From Arthrobacter mobilis (GTDB lineage Bacteria > Actinomycetota > Actinomycetes > Actinomycetales > Micrococcaceae), in contig NZ_JAAZSQ010000014.1 of assembly GCF_012395835.1 (NCBI RefSeq), positions 43,673 to 107,672 of the forward strand: a stretch of 64,000 bases of DNA, given 5' to 3'. Positions within the stretch are counted from its first letter, which is position 1; each line of letters starts with the position of its first letter. This document shows, piece after piece, positions 51,265 to 60,103 of this stretch. Under the pieces are notes generated by a model. The model saw only the letters and a list, made by a program, of their open reading frames with translations. It was not told the origin of the DNA and made no database searches. The position numbers were made by a program, and so were the translations under genes.

Positions 51265-52461
51265 ATGGGCGCTGACCACCTGCCCACCACGGAATTCGAG
51301 ATCGAGGAACTGGAGCAGTCCCTGGACGTGGGGAACGCGCCGGCAGATGCACCCGAGATGGTGCAGCTGCTGGATGCCGAGGGCGCGCTCCGCGAGGACC
51401 CTGTGTACAGTCCGCTGGTAGCGGACCTGGATGACGGGGCCCTGCGGGGGCTGTACCGGGACATGTTCATCGTCCGCCGCTTTGACATGGAGGCGACGAG
51501 CCTGCAGCGGCAGGGCGAGCTGGCGCTGTGGCCGCCGCTGCAGGGTCAGGAGGCGGCGCAGATCGGTTCCGGCCGCGCCCTGCGGCCGCAGGACTACGTG
51601 TTCCCCACCTACCGCGAACACGGCGTGGCACTGACCCGCAACGTGGAGCTGGCCGAGCTGCTGCGTCTGTTCAGGGGTATCTCCAACGGGGGATGGGACC
51701 CGAGGCAGACCAACTTCCACCTCTACACGATGGTGCTGGCCGCCCAGACGCTGCACGCCGTCGGTTATGCCATGGGCATCCAGCGCGACGGCGCGGACGC
51801 GGTGAGCGTGGCCTACTTCGGCGACGGCGCCAGCTCGGAAGGGGACGTGCACGAGTCGATGGTCTTTGCCGCCTCGAACAAGTCCCCCGTGGTCTTCTTC
51901 TGCCAGAACAACCACTGGGCCATTTCGGTGCCTACCGAGGTACAGTCCCGCATTCCCTTGGCCAACCGGGCCAGCGGCTACGGCTTCCCGGGCATCCGCG
52001 TGGACGGCAACGACGTCGTCGCCGTCCACGCAGTAATGAAGTGGGCGCTGGAGCATGCGGCCTCCGGCCGGGGCCCGGTGCTCATCGAGGCCTTCACCTA
52101 CCGGCTCGGTGCCCACACCACCGCGGATGATCCGACCAAGTACCGGCTCTCCGCCGAAGAGGAGGCCTGGCGGCTCAAGGATCCGCTGGTGCGCCTGGAG
52201 AAGCACCTGCGCTCCACCGGTGCCGCCGACGATGCCTTCTTCGCCGGCCTGAAGGAGGAGGCGGACGCCTTCGCCAAGCGGATCCGGGCGGCGCTGCCTG
52301 CCATGGAGATCCCGGTGCTGGAGGACAGCTTCAACACCGTCTATGCCGATCCCCACCCCCTCGTGGCGGAGGAACTGGCCTGGTTCAAGCAGTACGAGGC
52401 AGGCTTCGCCGACGTCGAAGCCGGTGCGAATGCCGATGGCAAAGTGCAGGAGGCCCACTGA
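51265..52461 (+). CDS. bkdA: Branched-chain 2-oxo acid dehydrogenase E1 alpha
   Basis: A 398-residue ThDP-dependent E1 alpha subunit. It has MFIVRRFDMEATSLQRQGEL, GQEAAQIGSGRAL, the ThDP motif GDGASSEGDVHE...NNHW, and the regulatory-loop-like TYRLGAHTTADDPTKYR. With E1 beta it decarboxylates the oxo acids of Val, Leu and Ile. Actinobacteria usually use the single-chain AceE for pyruvate, so the two-chain form is more likely BCKDH than PDH, although the label pdhA is common. ATG 51265 has GGGGAGGAG upstream. Confidence 0.88.
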   Translation: MGADHLPTTEFEIEELEQSLDVGNAPADAPEMVQLLDAEGALREDPVYSPLVADLDDGALRGLYRDMFIVRRFDMEATSLQRQGELALWPPLQGQEAAQIGSGRALRPQDYVFPTYREHGVALTRNVELAELLRLFRGISNGGWDPRQTNFHLYTMVLAAQTLHAVGYAMGIQRDGADAVSVAYFGDGASSEGDVHESMVFAASNKSPVVFFCQNNHWAISVPTEVQSRIPLANRASGYGFPGIRVDGNDVVAVHAVMKWALEHAASGRGPVLIEAFTYRLGAHTTADDPTKYRLSAEEEAWRLKDPLVRLEKHLRSTGAADDAFFAGLKEEADAFAKRIRAALPAMEIPVLEDSFNTVYADPHPLVAEELAWFKQYEAGFADVEAGANADGKVQEAH

Positions 52462-53435
52462 TGGCGACGATGACGATTGCCAAGGCGATCAACGAGGGCC
52501 TGCGTGCCACGCTGGCCAAGGACCCGAAGGTCATGCTGATGGGCGAGGACATCGGCAAGCTCGGCGGGGTCTACCGGGTCACCGAGGGGCTGCAGGCGGA
52601 CTTCGGCGCCGAGCGCGTGGTGGACACCCCGCTGGCCGAATCCGGGATTGTCGGCACCGCCATCGGGTTGGCCTTCCGCGGCTACCGGCCGGTCTGCGAA
52701 ATCCAGTTCGACGGCTTCGTTTTCCCGGCCTTCAACCAGATCACCACCCAGCTGGCCAAGATCCATGCCCGCAGTTCCGGCATGGTCACCGCGCCCGTGG
52801 TCATCCGCATCCCCTACGGCGGCGGCATCGGCTCGATCGAACACCACTCCGAATCCCCGGAAGCGCTCTTCGCCCACACCGCCGGCCTGCGCATCCTCAC
52901 CCCGTCCAATGCGCACGACGCCTACTGGATGATCCAGCATGCGGTGGCCTCGAACGATCCGGTGATCGTGTTCGAACCGAAGCGCCGCTACTGGCTCAAG
53001 GGCGAAGTGGACACCGCGAACCCGGGACCGGACCCGTTCACCGCGCAGGTGCTGCGCGAAGGCACGGACGCCACCATCGTGGCCTACGGTCCGCTGGTGC
53101 CGGTGGCGCTGGCCGCGGCCCAGGCGGCGGCGGAGGAGGGACGCAGCGTCGAGGTCATTGACCTGCGCTCGATCTCCCCGATCGACTTCGACACGGTCAC
53201 CGCGTCCGTGCACAAAACCGGCCGGCTGATCGTGGCCCACGAAGCCCCCACCTTCGGCGGCATCGGCGGCGAGATCGGGGCCCGCATCAGCGAGCGGGCC
53301 TTCCTGAGCCTGGAGGCACCGGTGATCCGGGTCGGCGGCTTCCACATGCCCTACCCGGTGGCCAAGGTGGAGGAACATTACCTGCCGGACATCGACAGGA
53401 TCCTCGAGGCGCTCGACCGCTCGCTGGCCTACTGA
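52461..53435 (+). CDS. bkdB: Branched-chain 2-oxo acid dehydrogenase E1 beta
   Basis: A 324-residue transketolase-like E1 beta subunit: MGEDIGKLGGVYRVTEGLQA at the start, DTPLAESGIVGTAIGLAFRG, EIQFDGFVFPAFNQI and IDLRSISPIDFDTV later; C-terminal HEAPTFGGIGGEI is also conserved. It pairs with E1 alpha and supplies half of the thiamine-diphosphate site. ATG 52461 shares one base with the bkdA stop (TGATG), so translation is coupled. Confidence 0.92.
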   Translation: MATMTIAKAINEGLRATLAKDPKVMLMGEDIGKLGGVYRVTEGLQADFGAERVVDTPLAESGIVGTAIGLAFRGYRPVCEIQFDGFVFPAFNQITTQLAKIHARSSGMVTAPVVIRIPYGGGIGSIEHHSESPEALFAHTAGLRILTPSNAHDAYWMIQHAVASNDPVIVFEPKRRYWLKGEVDTANPGPDPFTAQVLREGTDATIVAYGPLVPVALAAAQAAAEEGRSVEVIDLRSISPIDFDTVTASVHKTGRLIVAHEAPTFGGIGGEIGARISERAFLSLEAPVIRVGGFHMPYPVAKVEEHYLPDIDRILEALDRSLAY

Positions 53436-53456
53436 GCCGACTTCCAAGGAGAACAG

Positions 53457-54947
53457 ATGCCCAACCCCCAAGTCTTCAAGCTGCCCGACGTCGGTGAAGG
53501 CCTGACCGAGGCGGAGATCGTGTCCTGGAAGGTCAAGCCGGGGGACGCTGTCGCCGTCAACGACGTGATCGTGGAGATTGAGACGGCCAAGTCCCTGGTC
53601 GAGCTGCCCAGCCCCTACGACGGCGTCGTGGCCGAACTGCTGGTGCCCGAGGGCCGGACCGTCGAGGTCGGCACGCCGATCATCGCCGTCACCACCGCCG
53701 GCGCCGGCCCGGAAGGAGCCGCTCCCGCGGCCCCGGCCGCAGCGCCGTCGGACGCGGGCCAGGAGGCAGGACCGGCGGCCGGGCCGCTGGTGGGCTCCGG
53801 CCCCAAGGCCGACGCCGTGAAGCGCCGTCCGCGCCGCCCGCTGGGCATCCCGCCGCGGGCACGGCCGGGCAGGCAGGCACCCGCAGCCCAGGCCCCGGCC
53901 GTTGAGGTCCATCTGCCGGCCCCGCACGGCCAGGCTCCGCACGTGCCGCCGGCTCCTACTGGTGACGCCGCGGCGCCGGCCGGGGAGGAAGCGGTGCCCG
54001 GAGCCCGACCGGCCCAGCGCGGCGAGGCCGTGCAGGCCGCCGTCAGCCGGCTGATCACCCGCGTGCTGGCCAAGCCGCCGGTGCGCAAGGCCGCCAAGGA
54101 CATGGGCATCGACCTGGCCGACATCACCCCCACCGGCCGGGGCGGGGAAGTGACCCGCGAGGACCTGATCTCCTATCAGGCCCAGCGCGATGCCGAGGTG
54201 GACGCGGCGGAGAAGTTCTGGGGACCGGCCCGGCAGCCGCAGGAGCAGCGGATCGAGCGCATCCCGGTCAGGGGCATCCGCAAGATCACCGCGCAGAACA
54301 TGGTGAAGTCGGCCTTCAGCGCCCCGCACGTGAGCATCTTCGTGGACGTGGATGCTTCCCGCACCATGGAGTTTGTCAAGCGGCTCAAGGCCAGCCGGGA
54401 CTTCGAGGGGATCAAGGTCTCCCCGCTGCTGATCCTGGCCAAGGCGGTCATCTGGGCCGCGGCGCGCAACCCGTCGGTGAACGCCACCTGGGCCTCCGGA
54501 CCGGAGGGTGACGAGATCCTGGTCCACCACTACATGAACCTGGGCATCGCGGCGGCCACCCCGCGGGGGCTGCTGGTGCCCAACATCAAGGACGCGCAGG
54601 ACCTGTCCCTGAAGGAACTGGCTATTGCCCTGAACCAGCTGGCGTCCCGGGCCCGCGAGGGCAAGACCCAGCCGGCCGAGATGCAGGGCGGGACCCTGAC
54701 CATCACCAATATCGGGGCCCTGGGCATCGATACCGGTACCCCGATCATCAATCCGGGCGAGGTGGCGATCGTGGCCTTCGGCACGATCAAGCAAAAGCCC
54801 TGGGTGCTCGACGGCGAGGTCATCCCGCGCTGGGTCACCACCCTGGGCGGTTCCTTCGACCACCGCGTGGTCGACGGCGATCTCTCGGCCCGCTTCATGG
54901 CGGACGTGGCCTCGATCATGGAGGAGCCCGCGCTGCTGCTGGATTAG
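53457..54947 (+). CDS. bkdC: Dihydrolipoamide acyltransferase E2 of the oxo-acid dehydrogenase complex
   Basis: A 496-residue E2. Lipoyl domain 1-80 with the lipoyl Lys in [18 protein letters not shown]; a long Ala/Pro-rich linker 80-195; the peripheral subunit-binding domain at about 200-240 ([20 protein letters not shown]); catalytic CAT domain from 265, with [38 protein letters not shown] and the active-site HRVVDGD near 465. It moves acyl groups to CoA. SD AAGGAG is 6-7 bases before ATG 53457. No E3 (lpd) follows, so E3 must come from elsewhere. Confidence 0.93.
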   Translation: MPNPQVFKLPDVGEGLTEAEIVSWKVKPGDAVAVNDVIVEIETAKSLVELPSPYDGVVAELLVPEGRTVEVGTPIIAVTTAGAGPEGAAPAAPAAAPSDAGQEAGPAAGPLVGSGPKADAVKRRPRRPLGIPPRARPGRQAPAAQAPAVEVHLPAPHGQAPHVPPAPTGDAAAPAGEEAVPGARPAQRGEAVQAAVSRLITRVLAKPPVRKAAKDMGIDLADITPTGRGGEVTREDLISYQAQRDAEVDAAEKFWGPARQPQEQRIERIPVRGIRKITAQNMVKSAFSAPHVSIFVDVDASRTMEFVKRLKASRDFEGIKVSPLLILAKAVIWAAARNPSVNATWASGPEGDEILVHHYMNLGIAAATPRGLLVPNIKDAQDLSLKELAIALNQLASRAREGKTQPAEMQGGTLTITNIGALGIDTGTPIINPGEVAIVAFGTIKQKPWVLDGEVIPRWVTTLGGSFDHRVVDGDLSARFMADVASIMEEPALLLD

Positions 54948-54997
54948 CGCCCGAGGGCCCCCACACGGGCTTGCGAGTCAAGAGAGCGGCTAGGGGT

Positions 54998-55020
54998 CCC
55001 CGCATGCGGAGCATGTGGGG
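54998..55020 (+). terminator. Hairpin after the bkd operon
   Basis: CCCCGCATGC pairs with GCATGTGGGG (one G-U pair) around GGA. It lies 51 bases after the bkdC stop. No U tract follows, so it may be a weak terminator or a 3'-end stabiliser. Confidence 0.45.
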
Positions 55021-55108
55021 CAGGCCGCGAACGGGAAGGGCGCTAATCGTTAGCCACGCCGGCGGCATCGGCTAGGATCGAGGGCATGTGGCGATCAGGA
55101 GCCTGTCC

Positions 55109-55594
55109 ATGACTGAAACCAACGCCCTGCCGGTTACCACCGCCGACCTGTACGACGAGCGCGGCGACGAGCTGCAGTCGGTGTCCCTGCAGTTTCAGGA
55201 CCTCGGCGGCCGGGCCGCCTTCAGCGGCCCGGTCCGCACCGTGCGCTGCCGCGAGGACAACGGCCTGGTCAAGTCGGTGCTGAACTCGCCCGGCCGCGGC
55301 GCGGTGCTGGTCGTCGACGGCGGCGGCCTGCTCACTACGGCGCTGATGGGGGACCTGATTGCCGCCGCTGCGGTGGCCAACGGCTGGTCCGGGGTGGTCA
55401 TCAACGGCGCCGTCCGGGACCGGCAGGCCCTGGCGGCGCTGCCGCTGGGCGTCAAGGCCCTGGGCAGCAACCCGCGCAAGAGCGCCAAGGCCGGTGCCGG
55501 CGAGGTTGATGCCGTGCTGGAGATTGCCGGCGTCGCCTTCCGCCCGGGCGCGATGCTCTACGCGGATCCGGACGGCATTTTGATCGAATACTGA
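55109..55594 (+). CDS. rraA: RraA family protein (HMG/CHA aldolase or RNase E regulator type)
   Basis: A 161-residue RraA-fold protein: TTADLYDERGDELQSVSLQF, FSGPVRTVRCREDNGLVKSV, GRGAVLVVDGGGLLTTALMG, then GWSGVVINGAVRDRQALAAL with the conserved GxxRD. The family covers 4-hydroxy-4-methyl-2-oxoglutarate aldolase/oxaloacetate decarboxylase and inhibitors of RNase E; length and sequence fit the annotated RraA type, but function in actinobacteria is uncertain. ATG 55109 has AGGAG seven bases upstream. Confidence 0.9.
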   Translation: MTETNALPVTTADLYDERGDELQSVSLQFQDLGGRAAFSGPVRTVRCREDNGLVKSVLNSPGRGAVLVVDGGGLLTTALMGDLIAAAAVANGWSGVVINGAVRDRQALAALPLGVKALGSNPRKSAKAGAGEVDAVLEIAGVAFRPGAMLYADPDGILIEY

Positions 55595-55656
55595 GAACTG
55601 CCTACTGAGCCGCGCCCGGAACCGGCAGGCGGGCAAGGGCATGGTTGACTGGGACC

Positions 55657-55878
55657 ATGAGCAACTACCGGCCGCAGCGGCCTTCGCAAAACGGCGGCGG
55701 CATGCCCCGCATCGACTGGCGCGGCACCCTGTGGGCGATGCTGGCCGTGTTCCTGCTGAGCTACCTGCTGATCTTCCTGTTCCCGGGCATGCACCCGGTC
55801 CTGCGGATCATCGTGGTGCTGGGCCTGTATTTCGGCGGCCGGTACGCCTGGCGCCGGTACCGCAGGCAGCGCCGCTGA
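55657..55878 (+). CDS. Small two-TM membrane protein
   Basis: A 73-residue protein with a polar N-terminus, two hydrophobic segments (LWAMLAVFLLSYLLIFLF and VLRIIVVLGLYFGGRYAW) and a very basic tail (RRYRRQRR). No family recognised. ATG 55657 is chosen over ATG 55645; neither has a strong ribosome binding site. Convergent with the aminotransferase. Confidence 0.55.
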   Translation: MSNYRPQRPSQNGGGMPRIDWRGTLWAMLAVFLLSYLLIFLFPGMHPVLRIIVVLGLYFGGRYAWRRYRRQRR

Positions 55879-55921
55879 CCGTCGGGCGGCTCCCTCCGGT
55901 CCTTGTCCAGAGGCCGTAAGC

Positions 55922-57226
55922 TCAGGAACGGGACTCCTGCCGCCGCTTTTCCACCGCCTCCTCCAGCACGGGAGCCAGCCGGCGGACGCCTTCGCGGATC
56001 AGTTCCGTGGAGACCGCGCTGAAGGCCAGCCGGAGCTTGTTGGACGGCTTGTCCGACGGCGTGAAGGCGGCGCCGGGGATGAAGACGACGCCGGCGTCGA
56101 TCGCCGCGTGCAGCAGGGGATAGGTGTCCACGTGCTCCGGCATTGTGACCCAGACGAAGAACCCGCCGTCCGGCCGCGTCCAGCTCGTCCCGGCCGGCAT
56201 GAACTCGTCCAAGGCGTCGAGCATCGCGGCGCAGCGCTCGGCATACAGCCGCCGGTAGGTGCCGATCTGGCCGCGCCAGTCGTGGCTTTCGAGGTAGCCG
56301 GAGACCAGCATCTGGTTCAGCGTCGGCGGGCACAGCGTGACGGACTCGCTGGCCAGGTAGAAGCGCCGCTGCAGATGGGCGGGCACCAGCGCCCAGCCAA
56401 TGCGCAGGCCCGGGGCGAGGATCTTGGAGAAGGAGCCCAGGTAGATGACGTCGTCCGGGTTGCCGGCGCGCAGCGGCAGGAGCGGGTGTCCGTCGAAGCG
56501 CAGCAGCCCGTAGGGGTTGTCCTCCAGTACCAGGACATTGGCCTCCCGGCATATGTCCACGATCTGCTGCCGGCGCCCGGCGTCGAGGGTAATGCCGGAG
56601 GGGTTGTTGAAGCTGGGGATGGTGTAGAGGAACTTCACGTTCGCGCCGGAGGCCCGCAGTTCGGCGATCCGGCGTTCCAGCTCCTCCGGCACCAGGCCCC
56701 GGTCGTCCACCGGCACCGGCTCGGCCCGCACCTGGTAGGACTCGAAGGTGTTCAGCGCGCCCACGTACGTCGGGTCCTCGCACAGCACCACGTCGCCGGG
56801 GTTGCAGAAGACCTTGCAGGCGATGTCCTGGGCTGACTGCGAGCCGACGGTGACGACGACGTTGGCCGGGTCGGCGTCCGTGATGCCTTCCTCGGCCATC
56901 ACCTCGCAGATCTGCCTGCGCAGTTCCGCTGTGCCCTGGCCGCCGCCGTACTGCAGCGCCGTCAGGCCCTGCTCGGTGACCAGCTGGTACGCCAGGCCGC
57001 CGAGCTTGTCCAGCGGCAGGGACTGCAGGAAGGGGTTGCCCCCGGCCAGCGAAACCAGGCCGGGGCGCATCGAGATGTCGAAGACATCCCGCACCGCGGA
57101 CTGCTTGATGTTGGCGGCACGCTCGGCAAACAGGTGCTCGTGCCGGTGCGCGGCCACCGCACGTTCGAGCGCGACCTCGACGTCGTTGGGAATGGACGGG
57201 GAATTGAGCCGTTCCTCTGATCTCAC
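55922..57226 (-). CDS. PLP-dependent aminotransferase (MocR-like catalytic domain, 2-aminoadipate/aromatic type)
   Basis: A 434-residue aminotransferase. Signatures: ISMRPGLVSLAGGNPFLQSL, YGGGQGTAELRRQICEVMAE, VTVGSQSAQDIACKVFCNPG, YTIPSFNNPSGITLDAGRRQ, and PLP Lys in LGSFSKILAPGLRIGW. This is the class I group that also gives MocR regulators, but no wHTH is present at the N-terminus. Likely substrates are 2-aminoadipate, branched or aromatic amino acids. GTG 57226 follows TATTCT by six bases (leaderless); GTG 57232 is an alternative. A GTTGC/GCAAC dyad (57248-57264) overlaps the promoter. Confidence 0.87.
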   Translation of the reverse strand: MRSEERLNSPSIPNDVEVALERAVAAHRHEHLFAERAANIKQSAVRDVFDISMRPGLVSLAGGNPFLQSLPLDKLGGLAYQLVTEQGLTALQYGGGQGTAELRRQICEVMAEEGITDADPANVVVTVGSQSAQDIACKVFCNPGDVVLCEDPTYVGALNTFESYQVRAEPVPVDDRGLVPEELERRIAELRASGANVKFLYTIPSFNNPSGITLDAGRRQQIVDICREANVLVLEDNPYGLLRFDGHPLLPLRAGNPDDVIYLGSFSKILAPGLRIGWALVPAHLQRRFYLASESVTLCPPTLNQMLVSGYLESHDWRGQIGTYRRLYAERCAAMLDALDEFMPAGTSWTRPDGGFFVWVTMPEHVDTYPLLHAAIDAGVVFIPGAAFTPSDKPSNKLRLAFSAVSTELIREGVRRLAPVLEEAVEKRRQESRS

Positions 57227-57247
57227 GCCCACAGAATACCCCGCAAG

Positions 57248-57264
57248 GTTGCTAAATGGGCAAC
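57248..57264. promoter_or_regulatory. Dyad in the aminotransferase promoter
   Basis: GTTGC and GCAAC are exact inverted copies with seven bases between, about 10 bases upstream of the -10 (TATTCT, 57238-57233). A repressor or activator site is plausible. Confidence 0.45.
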
Positions 57265-57290
57265 ACCTGTTTTCTATTGGTTTTCACGTT

Positions 57291-58265
57291 TCATACCCAG
57301 CCCCGGTCGCGGGCCTTCAGGGCGGCCTGGAACCGGCTCTCCGCGCCAAGTTCCTCCAGCATCCAGGCAATGTGCCGCCGGCACGTGCGCACACTGATGT
57401 TCAGGCGGCGGGAGATGACCTCGTCCGAATAGCCGGCCGCCATGCCCCGGAGCACCGCGGCCTGGACACTGGTGAGTCCGGTGTCCTCGCCGTCGCCGTG
57501 CTCCTGCCACGGGTAGGGCGCCGCCAGGTCCCAGCCTACGTTGAACAGGTGCGTGAAGATGTTGATCAGGCCGACGTCGCGCACCACCAGTGCCGCGCGG
57601 TCCCCGGGGTGGTGCTGGCGGCCCACCAGGGCCAGGCTCCGGTCGAAGATCATCAGCTTCAAGGGGACGTAGGTGAGGGTCCGGTATTCCAGCCCGGCCG
57701 GGGCGGTGGCGGCAACCGCCTTGCGGGTCGGCACATGGTCCACGGTGCTGGCGTTGTACAGGTTCTTGCGGATGACGCCGCGCTCGAGCAGTTCCAGGTC
57801 CTTCTGGATGCCCTCCTGATGCACATCAGCCGTGGAAGCTGCCGGCTGCGCGATCAGGACCTGCTCGCCGACATCCCGGCCGTAGTCGATCAGCAGGTTG
57901 CGGATCACCACCGGATCCTCCAGCACCTCGACGCCTGAATCCATGGCGATCTTCCGGCGTGCGGCCACGTAGGCCGGCACCAGCGCCGCCATGTCGCTGC
58001 GGTGGCTGGCAATCTTGGTCCGCAGGTCGATCAGCAGCCGTTCGTCCGCCTCCACGAGCTGGGACAAGGCCACGTCCGGGGAGATGGCCACCATATGGTC
58101 GGCGCCCTCGGCCGGCAGCTGGAAGAGCCGCCGGGCGATCAGTTCCTCGATGGCCTTGTCCAGGTCGCGCAAGGTGTAGCCGAGCGCGGTCGAGGCGTCT
58201 TCCCGGGACCACCCGGGATGGGTCACCGCGTACTGGTACAGCTCGAAGGCGGTGGTGCTGATCAT
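57291..58265 (-). CDS. LuxR-type HTH regulator with TrmB-like N-terminus
   Basis: A 324-residue regulator. The N-terminal part (STTAFELYQYAVTHPGWSRE, then YTLRDLDKAIEELIARRLFQ) reads as a TrmB-like winged helix; a middle region (residues about 90-255) would sense a ligand or partner; the C-terminal LuxR HTH is LTSVQAAVLRGMAAGYSDEV followed by ISRRLNISVRTCRRHI. Such regulators often sit beside peptide or secondary-metabolite genes. ATG 58265 has GAAGGAGG upstream. It diverges from the small-peptide/SpaB_C genes across a 388-base gap and is the likely local controller. Confidence 0.87.
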   Translation of the reverse strand: MISTTAFELYQYAVTHPGWSREDASTALGYTLRDLDKAIEELIARRLFQLPAEGADHMVAISPDVALSQLVEADERLLIDLRTKIASHRSDMAALVPAYVAARRKIAMDSGVEVLEDPVVIRNLLIDYGRDVGEQVLIAQPAASTADVHQEGIQKDLELLERGVIRKNLYNASTVDHVPTRKAVAATAPAGLEYRTLTYVPLKLMIFDRSLALVGRQHHPGDRAALVVRDVGLINIFTHLFNVGWDLAAPYPWQEHGDGEDTGLTSVQAAVLRGMAAGYSDEVISRRLNISVRTCRRHIAWMLEELGAESRFQAALKARDRGWV

Positions 58266-58653
58266 CGAAAGCCTCCTTCCATTGGTCCCGTCGGTGCACT
58301 GGGCGGCGCGTGTGCCGGCAGGCGGCCATGGCCGGAATTAGCACCACTTTATCGGCGCTGCGGCGGCATTCCGGACCATTTTGAAAGTGTAACTATATGA
58401 CATGGCAGGATTGTGACATACCTGCGGACAGCCGCCGGAAGCCCCGCCTCCAAACCGCCAATCCCTGTCAGGACAAGGGCTTTTGCCTCCGGAAGCGGCT
58501 GGCACCTAGAGGACAGAGGCTGCCGCAAGTCCTCTACCGGGCATGTCATGAAGTTGCCCCGGCAGTGGCTGGACTTAGGTCGCGGCCAGCGGAATTCTGG
58601 TGGTGCCGGGTTCGCCACCCACCGCAAGTTTCAGCCACTCGAAGGGGATAGAC
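58266..58653. promoter_or_regulatory. 388-base regulatory gap of the RiPP-like locus
   Basis: No gene seen. It is more AT-rich around 58330-58420. TGACAT occurs at 58398-58403 and 58414-58419 (16 bases apart) and inverted at 58543-58548 (ATGTCA, within a CATGTCATG). TATAGT on the minus strand near 58391-58396 could be the -10 of the regulator gene. GGTGG/CCACC can pair near 58600-58620. The long frames through this gap on the plus strand have no start site or family support. Confidence 0.45.
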
Positions 58654-58815
58654 ATGTTGAAGAAGATTACATGTACAACAGCTGGATTACTGGTCGCCCT
58701 GGGCGCAGTGACTGCTTCCATCCCCGCAGTAGCTGCCGACTCCGCCCAGACCGACAGCGTCCAGCCGGACAAGTCCTCCGGCGCTGTCATCAGCGCCCGG
58801 GCCTGGGACTGGTAG
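58654..58815 (+). CDS. 53-residue secreted peptide ending in Trp-Asp-Trp (candidate RiPP precursor or signal)
   Basis: Translated MLKKITCTTAGLLVALGAVT, then ASIPAVAADSAQTDSVQPDK and SSGAVISARAWDW. Residues 1-28 look like a Sec signal peptide: two Lys, a hydrophobic core, and an Ala-Val-Ala site before ADS. The mature part is only about 25 residues and ends in Ala-Arg-Ala-Trp-Asp-Trp. ATG 58654 has AAGGGG seven bases upstream. The next gene, 121 bases on, resembles a RiPP-modifying domain, and the regulator gene diverges. The few Ser/Thr and single Cys (in the signal region) argue against lanthionines; the C-terminal Trp residues are the likely feature. Confidence 0.65.
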   Translation: MLKKITCTTAGLLVALGAVTASIPAVAADSAQTDSVQPDKSSGAVISARAWDW

Positions 58816-58936
58816 GACGTCCCCGCAAGAGGAAACCCCCAAGCCGCCCCATCCGGAAGCCATGATGCTGATCCTGTAACCAGGACGGCCGGCCTTCCCT
58901 CCCCCACCCACCAGCGAGCAACGTTAGGAGCAGCGC

Positions 58937-59911
58937 ATGAGCCAGCTGACAGCCATCCGCACGTCCGAGTCGCTCGGCCTCGAACCATACTGGTGGGTCC
59001 TGTCTGTTTATACAGGTAGACAGGACGAGGCCGAGGCCGTCATAGGAGAACTGGTTACGCCATTAGTGGCCCACGCCCGCCGCGAAGGCGTGGGACGCTG
59101 GTACTTCAGCCAGCATGTCGACCGGATGGGGCACCACGTGAAGGTCCGGTTCCTGGGTTGCCGTTCCACCCTCGACAAGCTTCGGCGGTTCGAGATGGCA
59201 GCCCGGAACCGGACGGAATCCCTGGCCGCGGCCAGGACCGCGCAACATTACGTCCTCTCACCGCTGCACGAGGGCGCCTATGCCGGCCTGCCTGCCGGCG
59301 TGGAGCTGCAGGAAGTCCAGGAGGCTGAACTGGACCGCTTTGGCGGCGCCGAAGGACTTGAGCTGGCGGAGGAAGTTTTCGAGCTGTCCTCGGAGCTGGC
59401 CATGTGGGCCACCCAGCGCTTCAGCAAGCGCCAGGGCCGCTCGGCGCTGGCCGCCCTCCTGCTCTCGGATGCGGCCTGGGCGATGTCGCACGGTCCCCGG
59501 GCCGCGCAGTGGCCGGACCGGACGCGGCTGTCCTGGGACTACTGCTGGGAGAACCACCTCCGGGCCTCCACCGCGGAGCTGGGCCGGGGCGGCGCCAAGG
59601 CCCGGGCGGGGCTCGAAGCCGGCCTGATGTCCCGGACCACGCCGATGCACCGCCTGATGGCGGCAACGGCGGCCGAAAGCAGCGTGCAGAACTGGCGCCG
59701 CCGCTGGACCCGCGCCATCGATACCTACCTCTACCGCGCGGATAAGGCCCGCGTCAGCAGAAGCGCCCACCACCTGACGTTCAGCCAGTCCCATCTGATG
59801 GTCAACCGCCTGGGCTTTAGTTCCTGGGAAGAGGCCTCGCTGGGCATTTATGCCCGCGGCTGGACTCCGGATGTCGAGTCTTTCCTGTTGGAGAAGAAGA
59901 GGGAACTATGA
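58937..59911 (+). CDS. Stand-alone SpaB_C (lantibiotic dehydratase C-terminal) domain protein
   Basis: A 324-residue protein that resembles the C-terminal domain of LanB dehydratases and the thiopeptide pyridine synthases (thiopeptide-type bacteriocin biosynthesis). Evidence: PYWWVLSVYTG at 18-27, then RWYFSQHVDRMGHHVKVRFL (54-73), the pattern of the W-F-I-R-Y-D-H-x-R-x-R-F block, and the C-terminal HLMVNRLGFSSWEEASLGIY (286-305) for the H-x-x-x-N-R-L-G block. In known systems this domain eliminates tRNA-Glu products or forms pyridine rings, normally with a dehydratase N-terminal partner, which is not seen here. AGGAG precedes ATG 58937. Its TGA overlaps the start of the next peptide. Confidence 0.72.
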   Translation: MSQLTAIRTSESLGLEPYWWVLSVYTGRQDEAEAVIGELVTPLVAHARREGVGRWYFSQHVDRMGHHVKVRFLGCRSTLDKLRRFEMAARNRTESLAAARTAQHYVLSPLHEGAYAGLPAGVELQEVQEAELDRFGGAEGLELAEEVFELSSELAMWATQRFSKRQGRSALAALLLSDAAWAMSHGPRAAQWPDRTRLSWDYCWENHLRASTAELGRGGAKARAGLEAGLMSRTTPMHRLMAATAAESSVQNWRRRWTRAIDTYLYRADKARVSRSAHHLTFSQSHLMVNRLGFSSWEEASLGIYARGWTPDVESFLLEKKREL

Positions 59912-60075
59912 GCTCACAGAATTCGTCCTCAGCCGCTCCGGAGCTTGCAGACCAGGGCTCATCGATGGAGGCGCTGGGCGCGCTGGGCAGCCACGGCCAG
60001 GACGGCGACATGCTGAACCTGCGCTCCGAGGACTACTTGCGCGACGCCGCGTGGGCTGATCACTCCTGGCAATAG
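59908..60075 (+). CDS. 55-residue peptide coupled to the SpaB_C gene (candidate RiPP precursor)
   Basis: ATG 59908 overlaps the SpaB_C stop in ATGA, so it is translationally coupled. The peptide reads MSSQNSSSAAPELADQGSSM, EALGALGSHGQDGDMLNLRS and EDYLRDAAWADHSWQ. It has no signal peptide. A Ser/Gly/Asp-rich first two thirds looks like a leader, and LRSEDYLRD is a plausible recognition helix before the short Trp-containing tail AAWADHSWQ. The tail echoes ARAWDW in the upstream peptide. Location, size and coupling are what a RiPP substrate gene would show. A terminator follows. Confidence 0.65.
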   Translation: MSSQNSSSAAPELADQGSSMEALGALGSHGQDGDMLNLRSEDYLRDAAWADHSWQ

Positions 60076-60103
60076 CGGGCCCGCCCGCAAAACTTCATAA
60101 GCC

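Noticed and set aside
58397..58865. 84- and 150-residue open frames over the RiPP-like promoter
   Set aside because: They lack a ribosome binding site, overlap the better-supported 53-residue peptide and show no family features.
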